In this document: positions 1 to 11,720 of the stretch, piece after piece | How positions within the stretch are numbered: position 1 is the stretch's first letter | How the letters are laid out: each line of letters opens with the position of its first letter | Assembly: GCA_964020155.1 (NCBI GenBank) | Contig: OZ026570.1 | Span: 1,849,721 to 1,913,720 of the forward strand | Length of the DNA: 64,000 nt | Direction: 5' to 3' | DNA from: Chondrilla cf. caribensis | Taxonomy: Eukaryota; Porifera; Demospongiae; Chondrillida; Chondrillidae | Notes under the pieces: generated by a model | Told to the model about the DNA's origin: nothing | Seen by the model: only the letters and a program-made list of their open reading frames with translations | Database searches by the model: none | Translations under genes and position numbers: made by a program

Positions 1-410
1 GCATGTTGTTAGTGATGATAAGTGCTAATGTGATATAAGGTTGTAGTAATGAGCAGTGAATGGATGTGGGGCATCTTGAGTACACTCGAGGCACTTACAG
101 GCTGGTAGGGTTATTATTTACAATCACCACTGCAGGTAAATATGGTATGGTGCAAATAAAGGGTAATACTAACTGACTACCGTTAAAAGTTACTTTTTTC
201 CTGAAAAGTGCCAACAAATGGAATTTAACAATTTTTGGAAACCATTGACGCTTTTCCAATAAACGTTGATATCTATTGGTTACAGTTCATCGTTAACAGA
301 GACATAAGCTTATTTAGATTCTGAAAGATCTCTCATATCTAGAGGTCTGGTAAACTGCCCAAACTTATATGTATGTACATAGACAAGTACATAGGTACTC
401 ACGTTTGTAC

Positions 411-620
411 CTGCAGGATTGTTTCTTCGGGTCTCTAGTGATGACTGTTTGGTCTCTGGTGGCACCTCGGGCACTGGATGTGATCTTTCCTTCTTCCAAT
501 CTGATTTGGCCCTTGAGCTGTTCCAGAGATTCACTGAGTTGAACCAGAGCTACCACTTAATGTTGGATCCTCAAGGCTCCAGATCTTCTGCAGAATGTCC
601 TCCACTACTGTCACATTAGT
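411..620 (-). CDS. doubtful exon, unknown protein
   Basis: On the minus strand an acceptor-like TGTGTAG lies just upstream of about 614 and a good donor (CTGCAG followed by GTACAA) lies at 411/410. Between them one frame starts YETNVTVVEDILQKIW and stops after about 30 residues. Another frame gives a helical, glutamine- and lysine-rich stretch (ESLEQLKGQIRLEEGK). No single frame crosses the whole interval, so either a frameshift is present or only one half is coding. I do not recognise the protein. It may be the edge of a gene running off the left end, or a relic. Confidence 0.25.
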
Positions 621-2060
621 CTCATACTACACACACACAAGAAGGAAAACAATTCAATTGTACATTTTGAAGAAATCCCTGTTTTTTGTTAGGCACACAA
701 AGGGCTTCCTTTAATTCCGGTGAGCTGTTCACCAGGATTATGGTCTAAAATTATTGTCTTGATCGAGGCTATACAACATTATTGTGGTGCGTATCTAAGG
801 AAATATACCATTTTTTTCTAGGAGTGTCTGCAGTCATGGTACCACACTATAATGAGTAGTTTTTATAGTTAGAATACACCTAGCAATAGATAAGGTGGAG
901 GGATAGAGGAGATGAGTGATGGGGAAGAGTAATACAAGGAGGGACAGTGTCCTCAATTGCCTTCAGTTAGCATCCTGTGTATGTACAAATGTTCACATTG
1001 TATGTATGAATCGAAAACACTTAAATCACCCCAATGGAGGAGTACACCAGTGTGTAGGTTCACAACTGTGGAGGTTAGTCACCCTTGCACAACAGCCACT
1101 AATGGGTTCACCAGAATGTGTATGTATATACTGAACCTCCATAATCTGGCATATAATACAACACTTCAACAGTCCAACATCCTACATACGTAGTTTGTCA
1201 TTTTGAAAATATACCCATCTTTCTATAGACGACTTGCAAAATGACATGTACACATCATAAGACCCGACGTCACAGTTGGCGAAAATGGTTGTCATCATTA
1301 ATTTTAAGTCAGCTATGGCCAAATTGAATTGTCGAACATTTGTGCTAACTTGACAATATTGTATTGAAACTTCATATGGAGTGCTCTGTCAAATAGGTGC
1401 AGCTCAAGAAAGACTTATTTATTCTATATAAAACTGTTGATTTCAGAGCAGCTACCTCCCTTTTGATCAATCAAAGGTTGAAAGAAAACGGGTTCTTTAT
1501 TCAACTTTACATTAATGGATTTTTCGCTCCCAACTAGGATATTTTGGAGCTAAAGATTGTATGTACATAACAAGTGGTGAAAGTTTTATTAAAATTAATC
1601 AAACACAAGGGAATTTTGAAGTTGTGAGATTTTGTCTGGAATATTGATCGGATCATCTAGAAATCGATTATTTCAGACATGCCATCAAATCTCCCTTATC
1701 ACAAGGATGTGCAACAGTTTGGACAGACAATTATCAGATTCAAGAGACAATACATATTTGAAATATAGCTACGTATGTTTGCATACACATAGACTGCATG
1801 AACCATTGTGGTTTATGAAGTCTATGGTATATATTATAGAGTAACAAAAAGGGTTACAACATGGTACAAACATGTACATGGAATTTACTGTACCTCTCAG
1901 TTTGAGTTGACATGTGGACAACCCATTATTTGTATTTAGACCATCATGAATAATTAATAAGGCAATTTCCTTGAAGTTTCCCACTTTCCCACGCAATCTA
2001 AATCAGAAATTTCCCCTTGACAGAAAGAGTCAAGTATCTAATTGCAAATTAGACTCCTCA
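621..2060. other. intergenic, no gene seen
   Basis: AT-rich sequence with only short chance reading frames. I found no exon with convincing splice sites, no RNA gene and no clear repeat. Confidence 0.5.
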
Positions 2061-2217
2061 GGGATTCTAATGAATTAGAACCCCTGTGACAACCATCAAG
2101 CATTTCACAAATTGATGTTCTTATTCATCATTAAACAAACACAAAGAAGTTAATAAAAGGCTACAAAACTTAATGAGCAGTACAATATGTTCTTAGTTTA
2201 AACTAAGAAAAAAGTGT

Positions 2218-3724
2218 TCAGTTGAAGTTAAAGGTGACAGAACAGCCAGAAAACTGCACATTCCCAAGTTCCTGCATACGAGTGTACTGAACAGAGGTCT
2301 TTTTGGCAACATTTTGATAGCAAGACTTTTTCTCTGGCACAGTTTCTTCTTGACATGGTTGCAAGTTTTCTTTGTCGGAAACACTGAGGCTCTCAGGGCT
2401 TTTTGACGTGAACATTAAATTAGAAACTTTCTGGGAGTGAGACATGGTTGTCCACTTGTAGCTTCTCACTCCATTCATTGAAGAATGTCCTGTTCTCTCC
2501 ATTATCAACTGCTCGTCAACACCTTTAGCATAGAGGCGACTTGCTGCAGTTGCACGAAGTGAGTGATTTGTGTAGTAACCAGCAAAACCTGCTTCCTTAC
2601 ACAGACGACCGATGGTGTTCTGTAATTGGTTCCACCCCACAGGAACCTTGGAGTACCAGCAATTAGGCTCCGGTGACAATAGTGGCTTCAGATAAAAGGC
2701 TCCATCTGGACGATCCTTTGGGCAGAGAGATTGATAAACTTTGAACAGTCGAACAGGGCAGTGAGCAGGGTTTTCCAAGTTTGCATGTTGAATAACTTCT
2801 TTCTTCGGCCAATTTCTTCCTTTCAAACCTACTGGTTTGTTCTTGGACGAGCTTTCACGATACAGTAGATAAGGCCTCTGTTCCAATTCTTCCACGACAC
2901 TAATTTGGCATGGCTTGGCTCGTAGTTGGCGATGCTCTTTTCCACTTCTCAAGGCAAAATAAATCCCATTGCAGAACACAATGGTATCCAGCAGAGCTTG
3001 GGGAGAGTGGTCACCCAGAAGCTTACTCTCCCATAAGTAATCCTCCATCGCTTCAGTAATGACCTGTGCTTTCCTTTTTTCCGTATCTACTCCCTTTTCT
3101 GTTAGTTCTTTCATTTTGGCATCCAATGTTCTTTTCATATCATCAAATTCAGGTTGTTTGAAAAAGTCCAGCTCAGGGCGTTTTCCAGCAGTGCGAACAT
3201 GACATTGTAGAGAGACAACTAGTGCATACAGGGCGTCAGGAGAATAATCTTGTCCAGAATCCTTTTTTCTAGCCTCGCAAATAAACCGCTCCATCCAATA
3301 AGCAATTACCTCGTATTCTTGGTTTTCGAGATCGTACGGTGCAATTCCTTCGTCGCAGCTGTCTGTTTCGATCAGTAACCCAGTCTCTCCAACGCTGGAC
3401 AGCCCACTTGGTCTGGTTGCGGGTACGCTGAGGAACAGCACGATCTCTCAGGGATTTCAGATATTCTTGTCCAACTGGCGGTCCAAATTTCCGAGGTTTC
3501 TGCTGTTCTTGGCTCTCAGTAGTCTTGGACGCGTCAACGAACAGTTGTTCTTGGCTCTCAGTAGTCTTGGACGCTTCAATAAACAGTTGTTCTTCCTCTG
3601 AATCTTCTAAGTATGGGTTGGCTAGCGGACCCAAGTCGAAGAGGTCCGGATCAAAATAAACTGTCGGATCTATGGCCTCGAAAAGATCTGGATCTACAGC
3701 TTTCACTCCGAGGTTCGCGCTCAT
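2218..3724 (-). pseudogene. Crypton/DUF3504 tyrosine recombinase (ZMYM/QRICH1/KIAA1958-like), one frameshift
   Basis: Reads from ATG 3724 to a stop at 2218 in two frames that must be joined near 3365-3380. The upstream part (KWAVQRWRDWV) belongs to the N-terminal core-binding region and the downstream part to the catalytic domain. Visible catalytic landmarks are an arginine in RSGKEHRQLR, the HxxR box as NHSLRATAASRLY, GH in RTGHSS, and a C-terminal tyrosine in VRSYKW. This is the pattern of the tyrosine-recombinase domain that Crypton elements donated to vertebrate ZMYM2, QRICH1 and KIAA1958. An acidic N-terminal region carries a 14-residue tandem repeat (EQLFIEASKTTESQ, then EQLFVDASKTTESQ). 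No convincing GT-AG intron explains the frame change, so it is probably a one-base indel in an otherwise well-kept copy, or an assembly error. Confidence 0.75.
3506..3589 (-). repeat. two 42-bp tandem repeats inside the recombinase gene
   Basis: Two near-identical 42-bp units encode the 14-residue repeat in the acidic N-terminal region. A smaller direct duplication covers the start region at about 3708-3750, where the same GCTCATTTCGCTCC-like words recur. Confidence 0.7.
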
Positions 3725-3796
3725 TTCGCTCCGAGGTTTGCGCTCATTTTGTACTGGTCTAAACCAGTTAATCCCTCCCCCTCGTGATCTCCGCAG

Positions 3797-3829
3797 TTTA
3801 GAATCCCGAGCGAAGCAAGGGATTCTAAA
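3797..3829. repeat. 11-bp inverted repeat, 11-base loop
   Basis: TTTAGAATCCC at 3797-3807 pairs with GGGATTCTAAA at 3819-3829. It lies just upstream of the recombinase start. One arm also occurs at 2061, beyond the recombinase stop. Confidence 0.7.
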
Positions 3830-5007
3830 TCGTGAAGATCCCTCGGTGTCGGGAATTAACTTACATATAATGTGATGACTAAACGACCTTGAGTTAAAAA
3901 AATGAAACTGATCAAAAGCGAGACATAACTAGCATAATAGCATAGTCATGTGGCAAAATTGTCCCAAAACGTTTCATTGTTCAGGTGTTATCATAACCTC
4001 TGATCATGTAAATCATCAGCGATTTTGTAATATACGTATATATATTACACATGTGTGCACATAATCCATCAGATCATTATCATCTCCAATTCCACTTCAA
4101 GTAATAGTTTTGTTAATACCATCTGTAGCATAATGTGCTCAAATTGTGACAGTGAGTGGCTATCATGTTTACATTGTGAACAGCTATTCTTTACATATGT
4201 AGCTGCATTGTGCACTATCTGGTCTGTATGTGCTTGCTGATAACTCTTCATAACACTAAAATGGCTCTTACTGGTAACAAGGAGTGGGCATGAGAAGGGT
4301 AAATGAGGCTGTTATGAGCTGGAATTGAACTAATAAGTACTTGTATGTGGCTAATATGTGTAATTTGTTCCTGGAGGGTTGCATTTCCAGGATTGATTGT
4401 ATGCCCTTCCTTCAGGTTGGAATACTAGTCGTTTGTATACAGGGTACACTCCTGATCAAAGAAAGTGGCTGAGTAGTTAGCCACTTACAGCCAATTTCCA
4501 CCATTGAGGTGTTCATGAAGTTAACTTTAGTGCATGCATGCATATGTACATATGTCTGCATTGTACACAGTCATTCAGATACATTCCTTATACCTGTATT
4601 CATGTTGATAATATGGCAGAATAGTGATTTTGACGTATTATCCTAATAATCACTATTGCATACAAAATTCACGACTTACTGCACCGAATGAGGGCACAGG
4701 AAGGGGATTGGTTGGTTAAGCAGATTATCAACAATTCACTGTAATGTATGGATTATATTATAGTTGTGTATGTATAGTCCAAAATTGGCTGTTTTCTGCT
4801 GTGAGACAGTTCACTACTATGCATAATTTTGCACCACACGCATAAAAAGCACGCACACAATCTGTATTCCATACAACTGAAGAAGACAGCAGCTAGCTGT
4901 CGAAGTGTTTGGTGTTGAAAATTATCTGGCTAGTGAATTACATTGAATTCTTGATATATGCATAATTTGCTCAAACATCCTCAGTAGCTATTTTGTATTA
5001 TGTTCAG
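3830..5007. other. intergenic, no gene seen
   Basis: AT-rich DNA. I searched here for upstream exons of the gamma-glutamyl hydrolase (a WGTCLG-like nucleophile exon) and saw none. Confidence 0.4.
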
Positions 5008-5145
5008 CTTACAAGTACCCAATTTATGGAAGTCAGTGGCATCCTGAAAAGAACATATTCGAATGGTCCACATCTGAAAATATGGACCACAGTCCTCATG
5101 CTGTCTCCATTACACAAGCAACTGCTAATTTCTTTGTGAATGAAG
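5008..5145 (+). CDS. GGH: gamma-glutamyl hydrolase, penultimate-type exon
   Basis: Acceptor TATGTTCAG at 5007 and donor GAAG/GTGAGG at 5145 enclose an open stretch reading [20 protein letters not shown] and then a helical segment ending ANFFVNE. The QWHPEK motif holds the catalytic histidine of the class I glutamine-amidotransferase-like fold. YKYPIYG before it and FFVNE after it are characteristic of gamma-glutamyl hydrolase, which trims polyglutamate from folates in lysosomes or secretions. The exon begins and ends in phase 1. Exons with the signal peptide and the catalytic cysteine are not visible upstream, so this is a gene fragment, or a gene whose 5' part lies far away. Confidence 0.7.
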
Positions 5146-5748
5146 GTGAGGCTTATGTACTTAGCTATCTGTGTGAGTTTTGTTGTGTACAATTAATGTT
5201 GCATTTGTGATAAATTTTATATATAGCATGTGGTATGTTTGATCGGTGAAGGTTGGATCAAAGTGCAAACATCTGCACTATTTACACACTTCCCATGCAA
5301 GGTAATTGTTATTAAAATTTTCCAATTCATTACGTAGCAATTCAGCTATGATACAATAACAATGCTGTGCGAGAGTTAGTACGCAATTATATTATATTAT
5401 TTTATGTGGAAACACACCACATATCACCAGGTAAAATACCTCCGGGAGAGTTGTAGTGGATATCCACTACAATCCTACCAGAAGATTTCATGTATATAAT
5501 TTTCATTTATGTACATATACTTACGGTATGGATCACAGAAAGGTATACAATGTTAACTTTTGACGCTTAACGCTTTTTGGTTGACAGTTAACATAAATCC
5601 ACCAACAGTTAACTTTTAGCGGTTAACAATTAACCGTTCATAATCGTATTCATAAGTTGGTATTATGTAATGACATTACTAATAACGCACCACGATGATC
5701 ATATGTAGTGTCACTTCAGTGTGAATTCTTCCATAGGGTGTTTAACAG

Positions 5749-5874
5749 TGCTCATTGTACCTCAAGTTTGATTCCGTGGAGGATGCCAACAAAGTGCCGG
5801 TCTACAACTACAACCCTGTGTTCACTGGGAAGGACGGAGGGTACTTTGAGCAAACCTACTTATTCCCAAAGTAA
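5749..5874 (+). CDS. GGH: gamma-glutamyl hydrolase, terminal exon
   Basis: Reads FDSVEDANKVPVYNYNPVF, then TGKDGGYFEQTYLFPK and TAA. The VYNYNPVFTG...FEQTYLF pattern matches the C-terminus of gamma-glutamyl hydrolases (YQFSPIYTG...FQQCYIF in human). The acceptor is either TTTAACAG (exon from 5749) or CCTCAAG (from 5767). Both give phase 0, while the preceding exon ends in phase 1, so a small linking exon between 5146 and 5748 is missing from the model or has decayed. Confidence 0.55.
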   Translation, partial: CSLYLKFDSVEDANKVPVYNYNPVFTGKDGGYFEQTYLFPK

Positions 5875-6399
5875 CTCACTTAGTAGTACTTGAATATGGT
5901 TGATTTGTATTGTTTGAACGTAGTCATGATTAGTACTTGTGGCATTTGCAATGAAATGTATAATAAGAGTATTAGTAAGTTAATATAGATAGATATGTTT
6001 GCTGTACATTTCTAACTCCATCTGTCAACATTGTTATTATTATAGTCAGCTACAGATTTCTTACAATATAAAAGATGTACAAGCAGGTGACACTATACGT
6101 GGATTGTGCCTGTGGACTATAGTAAATGTGATATTATTCCCTGGTCTCTATGTCATATGGGGACAGTGCATGCACATACACAGATGTAATCATGGATGCC
6201 TTGGATGGTTGGATGATGGTCATGGATTATTATAACATTCCACTTGCTTTGGATGTACATGCAAACATAATTTTATTAACCCTATGGTGGGAAATTTTTG
6301 CGGATTTCAAATTTGGCCTAACATCCACAAAAATAAAAACAGCGAATTAGGCATTCTCGTTGTTCTAATCATGTGATTGTGGCACATATGGCATGACTA

Positions 6400-6446
<47 letters not shown>

Positions 6447-6800
6447 AATATATGGTGATTATGAATACTCGTTAATCTGTCAAGCTGTTTTATCTGCCAT
6501 ATTATTATGAAACGAATTCACTTGTATGGCTACGCTATACAAGTAAATAATCTGCCATCTCGCACTTCTGCCATCGGCCATTCTTCCGTGTACCAATTTG
6601 CACTTTTGTATGGGCTTATATTATATATAACTATTATGTCCTTAAGACAGCATTGACTACTGCCACTTATATATGCATATTATATAATATTAGCATTAAT
6701 GCAACCCTGTGTCTGCATCCAATAGTTTCCCTTACAGTTGATTAGGTTTTGCGTAATTATACTACAGCAAACTTCTCCTGATTTACATTATATATTATTA
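5875..6800. other. intergenic with an AT microsatellite
   Basis: No gene seen. An (AT)n tract lies at about 6406-6442. Confidence 0.45.
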
Positions 6801-6950
6801 GGAATACCGCCATTGTGTGTTCACCAATCAAGAAGCCATCTTAGCTGTCAAGGTCTATGAATCCAAGTATAGTATGAGTGGACGCAAACAGCCCCATTTC
6901 CAGTCACATAATACACTCCCACTTCCGTACATGGGTAATTAACATTCAAA
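6801..6950 (+). CDS. possible terminal or internal exon, unknown protein
   Basis: After an acceptor (TATTATTAG) the frame reads EYRHCVFTNQEAILAVKVYE and then a His- and Ser-rich stretch ending LPLPYMG. It either stops at TAA three codons later or splices at ATGG/GTAATT. The composition looks protein-like but I do not recognise it and cannot link it confidently to neighbours. Confidence 0.25.
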
Positions 6951-7617
6951 AGGTGATGTTTATATTCAAAATCTCGAGTCGATTTACTTGTGTCCACAAT
7001 GTAGCTTTGAGAGTGTCCTTATTTTCTTCCAAGTTGTACTTATGTGCTCTACTGTCCCTTACTGTCATGAGTGTTTGAATCTTCAGAAGCAGACCAGTCC
7101 ATGGCCATTGGCCACAATCCACAATTCCATGGATGCCAATGTTGACTACAAGAACTACTTTCATCCCTATAACTATTCTAATGATAGTACATTATGTATG
7201 TTAAATTAGTATGATATAATAATGTTTGTTGACAGTGGTATAATATGTATGATTAAATCTATGTTAACTGTGCACTATAATTATAACCTGTTTTACTGCA
7301 GTTTTACTTTATTAATCTTTCATTGTCAATGATTAAAGTAGTAAGTGCATATTATTATCACTGTATTTTGTATTTAGTATGCATACTATTATGTATGGTA
7401 TTAGTAGTATCATGTTCGTATAAAAGTATGTAATTGTATAAAATATTATGTGTACATTATCATACATTTTCTTTGTTACACTATTATTATAAACAACAAT
7501 CTGTGGACTAATGTACACCTACAGTAATAATATTATAGAACACAATATCAATATGCATACGGGCCTAGGAATTATATAGACAATTACCAATGTATACTAG
7601 GTAAATAATAAGCACAG

Positions 7618-7749
7618 TCAATAACTGATTATCCCAAGAGTGGTAAGAGCTTCCTTCCTAGTGTACAACAGTTCTATCTCCTCATCCTGTTCACCAAATG
7701 GTCCCACAGTATATTCTTGCCTGTCAGAATTCCAAGTTTCAATCATCTC
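7618..7749 (-). pseudogene. jacalin-type lectin, C-terminal exon relic
   Basis: On the minus strand a short open stretch reads RQEYTVGPFGEQDEEIELLY, then TRKEALTTLGIISY and a stop. It aligns with the C-termini of the two intact lectin genes to the right (QQYTIGPFGEQDGEG...RLTALGIIGH). The internal GFFGFYSS segment is shortened and nothing lectin-like precedes it. DNA at 9.2-10.6 kb resembles the 5' flank of those lectin genes, so this is the tail of a third, mostly destroyed copy. Confidence 0.65.
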
Positions 7750-7933
7750 TTAACTCAGGACAATATGGCTTATGAACAGGAAGATGTTCCCCACAACTTC
7801 CCGACTGACTGATAAAGTATATACTGTTGCTCTAGTGCCTTTTTCTTGGCAAAGATGGTCATTCAAAGTTTGAATTCGGCTTTGTAGCTTCAATTGTTGC
7901 TTTACTTTGGTGTTATTGTTTGTATAATTATAG

Positions 7934-8031
7934 GTTACTACCCGCCTACGAGGGAGGTATCGTATTTACTGCGCGAGACCCGAGGGCGAGAGCAGTAAAT
8001 ACGATACCTCCCGAGGTAGGCGGGTAGTAAC
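7934..8031. repeat. long hairpin, about 39-bp arms, 19-base loop
   Basis: Left arm 7934-7972 and right arm 7992-8031 are complementary except for a three/four-base bulge near GCCTAC. The loop is GC-rich. The word CAGTAAATACGATAC in the right arm recurs in similar form, inverted, near 8511-8533. This suggests a composite foldback element spanning about 7934-8590 inserted in the lectin relic. Confidence 0.75.
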
Positions 8032-8134
8032 CCATTTATCGCCAAATAAACGCTCCAAAATTCACGGAGAGAATCGCTGCATCTTTCTGAAGATATTTTC
8101 TGTTCTCCAGTCCAGTCCTGTGTGCCTACGATAC

Positions 8135-8261
8135 TCAGAATCGGCTATTTATGGGAAGAAACATCCGAAAATGTACAAAGAAAGGTAGCAAAAGCGGCTG
8201 TTTTCAATTTTGATCATGACGACTTCGAGGAAGTCAGTCGCAGATAGATAGCCGATTCTGA
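8135..8261. repeat. 14-bp inverted repeat
   Basis: TCAGAATCGGCTAT at 8135-8148 is inverted at 8248-8261. It lies inside the presumed foldback element. Confidence 0.6.
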
Positions 8262-8497
8262 ATATCGGAGTATATAACAGACTGTATTAGCGTTGGTATT
8301 AATGAACTTCTGGATTTCTGACTTTTATTCCAAGTTTCCTTCTAACTGCTGTTACTCTCTGCGTACTGGGTTGTGTTGTGTTACTGCTATAATGATATTC
8401 ATTTCTTGGAATGCGCAAAATTGTAATAGCTTATATAACACCTTGCAATTACTGCCCTTTTAAGGTAAAAACTGGGCGCTTACGTGATACTGTCCCT

Positions 8498-8513
8498 GCG
8501 CGCACGTGCGCGC
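8498..8513. repeat. 16-bp GC palindrome
   Basis: GCGCGCACGTGCGCGC is self-complementary and very unlike the AT-rich surroundings. It is flanked by GGGCA...TGCCC complementary words. Confidence 0.7.
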
Positions 8514-9184
8514 CGGGCAAGTATCAAATTTACTGCCCAGGCGGTGCCTTTGATGTTTCACCTCATCAGGCGATAATCCACAATTACTAAATCAATATCA
8601 CCTTACATGTATGGAAATAAAGAAAAAAAGATGCATGTATAAAGTTATCACATGAAATGAAAATATTGCAGTGTGGAACGACATGTATAAAAGAAACTAC
8701 AAAATATAATAATTGGAGAAACAAAAAGATTGAATCTTGCATTCATTGGTGAAAGGAGAACAGATTCTGGATATTTAGTTAACAACAGATCCACTTGATG
8801 ATCTTCAATCATGGATTGCAGTGATGGCTGATCTGAGTAATGAGAAGAGCAGTCAGCATCTAAACTTTACTGTAAGGTTCATCTCTTTGCTCAGATAATG
8901 AACAAGCTATATCTCCTGTATGCAACCTCAGTAGATTTGATCATACTACTCGATGGGATGAAAATCAAAAGGGTGAAAGAACCCATCTTGTTATTACTCA
9001 TATCTGCCATTTTATATTGCATGCACAAAGTATAATAGCTCATTCTTATTCATGGGATTGTGCCACACAACACATCCAGTGTTTAAAGTTGCACCCAGTA
9101 TATAGGGCGGTAATATATGCATAATGTCAAACCTTATAATTATACCCTGTAAAACGAACTAACAGAATGTGGTATATGCTTTGT

Positions 9185-9850
9185 TGAAAGCATATGTGAC
9201 TTTGATTTGCTGATTAATTAATTACCATTATATTGTCATATTTGATACACTTCAATTGAGGAAAACTTCATGTGAAATCTGTGCACTCTTGTCTAGATTA
9301 AGTTACAGACACAGCCCAGTTTAAAAAGCAGCTACTGTATAGGCCAAAACACTAGTCTAAGACCAATAAAATAAATAATACAATAATAATGTTATATTAT
9401 TATTATAATAATGATAAAATATATTTGAAAAAATCATGGGATAATAATCTACCTAATACATATAGTATTTATTCATTATCTCAACATGATGATAAAGAAT
9501 TTCATCGTGTGACGAATCCAGGAAGTATGAATGAGTAACAGCACCCAGTATAATTCAGTCAAGTACCAAGTAACACTCTTGACACAAGGATATACGCATA
9601 TTATAATATAGGTATATAGTAATACATTCATGTATATATGTACTATAGTATATGCAAGAACATATAAGGGTTAGGGTCCAACCTTTTCCAGGAATTCTTA
9701 GCCACAATATGAATCAGCATTCCAAGAATCATGATCGCATTAACATTATCATAATATTATTTTTTGTAATGGCCTTAGGCTATGAATGAAGTAGTCACAT
9801 GACCTCTGTGTATTATCATCATGTATTTCATTATGTGATTTGTGTCTATA
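9185..9850. repeat. duplicated intergenic block, copy 1
   Basis: Shares long diverged runs with 11098-11720, for example TGACTTTGATTTGCTGATTA-like and AGGGTCCAACCTTTTCCAGG words. The second half also resembles the upstream flank of the lectin genes at 24.16-24.31 and 28.12-28.27 kb. Confidence 0.6.
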
Positions 9851-10620
9851 TTTGTGTATCTGTGGATATGTGAATTGTTCAAGTATAATAAATAATATAT
9901 ATTATGTGATTTTCAACTCACTGATGTTTAGTGAAATTTACTATTGAGTGAATCATTACAAAGATTATGTTTGATTGAAGTTAGCCATTTACAGGAAAAT
10001 TCCTTTTTACAGGCCCAATATATAGATTATCATAAGAGGGTGATTTGTCTTAACTGACATTCTACATTATTGATTATTTAGTTTACTTATGAAGTATAAT
10101 GTGAATGAGGCAAAATGTGTTTATATGATTATTAGTTGCTAAGCATCTGTAAGAATGGATGAAAACACAATATTGTATATGGGATTTAGGTGCCTAGTAG
10201 TTGTAAAATTCCAAGGAAATCTTATTTGCATATTCCTGCAGCACATACAATGCAAAATGTACTGATGTATTCATGGCCTGATTCAGCATCAACCAATTGC
10301 ATCAGACTTGTTGTTGGGGTCAACCTTCATTTTGACAATTAATCTTATTAGCAATGACAACGGCTCATGACCTCTACCAATATCATGTGAGGAATAAAAA
10401 TTTAAGCAGTCAGTCATAATTTTAATATATGTAGTTCCTTGTCTTGCTGATAATTTGGTTTAGGTTGTGATCCTTTCCAAGACTTTTAAAATATGTAATT
10501 CAAGATATTTAATACTGCATGTAAAATGCTATTCTTGTTGGTGCATCAGGAGATGCTGATGGAATGCTTGCAAACACAAATCAAATTGAGCATGCCTTGG
10601 GAGTGTACAAATCCATGTGT
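9850..10620. repeat. diverged copy of lectin-gene 5' flank
   Basis: In the same order as 24.34-24.95 kb it carries TATTCATGGCCTGAT, TTGTTGTTGGGGTCAAC and ACCTCTACCAATA words. With the C-terminal relic at 7.6 kb this marks an old third lectin locus. Confidence 0.55.
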
Positions 10621-10829
10621 GCATTAATTCGTAGTGTACATTGGGCACAGTCCGATATAGCCCAAATTGACAGTTAATTGTATGGGCATCCACAAAATAC
10701 AGAAAATAAACCCAAACTAAAAGTTTATTCTGAATAAGTGAGCTACCAGTGTTAAAATAACTCTAGCTTTAACCAAATCTGTTTCCCTACAGTAAGAATA
10801 AGGACGCTTGAATTCAGTAAAATGTGGTA

Positions 10830-11000
10830 CAGTGAAACCTCTATTAGCAAAGGACTATCCCAATAAAGGACACCATAGAAATTACCTCCCTACAAAGGAC
10901 ACTTTGTAAGGCACCAATATAGATTTTCCTATAGTGCTAATACATTTTCTACCTTGAAGAGTAGACAACCTCTCTACAATGGACAAATTACTGTAGACCA
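10830..11000. mobile_element. possible DNA-transposon (pogo/Tigger-like) fragment
   Basis: Begins CAGTGAAACCTC and is rich in repeated AAAGGACA words. This resembles termini of pogo/Tigger-type elements. No transposase reading frame and no clear opposite terminus were seen. Confidence 0.3.
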
Positions 11001-11097
11001 ATGATTGAGGAGAAACGGGATAGGAAACGTGATTGCGTTGCGGCACATTATTGTATCATGCTTAAAATACAAAGATGTCACTACGCCCGTGTAGGAG

Positions 11098-11720
11098 CTT
11101 CTGTATGTAACTTTGATTTGCTGATTAAATAAGTACAATTATAGTATTTTCATATTCGATCCGTTTCAATTGAGGATAACCATTATGTGAAATATATGCA
11201 TCCTTTCCTAGATTAAATTGCAAACACAGCTCTGTTTATAAAGCTACTTTATATTATAAGCCAATTCACCAGACCAGTAAAATAAATAGTACAATATAAT
11301 ATATAATATATAATAATGTATATTGGAAAGGGTCATCGCACAATCTACCTAATACTTACAGAGTATCTCAACTTGATAGAGAATTACATTTTGTGAGGAA
11401 TCCAAAAATTATGAATGAGTAACAGCACCCGGTATGATTCATTGAAGTACCAAGTAACACACTTGAATCCACCAAGCTCGCATGGCACACGGATATTATA
11501 TAGGTATAATAGTAATACATACATGTATATGTGTACTATATTATGCAAGAACATATTAGGGTTAGGGTCCAACCTTTTCCAGGAATTCTTAGCCACAATG
11601 TGAATCAGCATTCCAAGAATCGTGATCACATTCATATTATTATAATGGCCTTAGGCTATGAATGAAGTAGTCACAACCTCTGTGTATGCAGGGTTATATC
11701 ATCATGTATTGCACAGTTAA
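11098..11720. repeat. duplicated intergenic block, copy 2
   Basis: Partner of 9185-9850. Here it also keeps the words GAATCCACCAAGCT and TGGCA found upstream of the lectin genes. Confidence 0.6.

Larger units (their letters stand above)
2061..3829. mobile_element. Crypton-like element or recombinase cassette with flanking GGGATTCTAA
   Basis: The recombinase gene on the minus strand is bracketed by the same ten bases, GGGATTCTAA, at 2061-2070 and 3819-3828. At the right end this is one arm of an 11-bp inverted repeat (3797-3807 with 3819-3829). At the left end it is followed by a partial inverse copy. Crypton elements integrate through a tyrosine recombinase and are expected to be flanked by short direct repeats from the recombination site, so the bracket fits. 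Limits are inferred; no second copy lies in the window. Confidence 0.45.

Noticed and set aside
9667..9680. Telomere-like AAGGGTTAGGG
   Set aside because: Only a fragment of the unit appears once here and once at about 11567, as part of a dispersed intergenic repeat.
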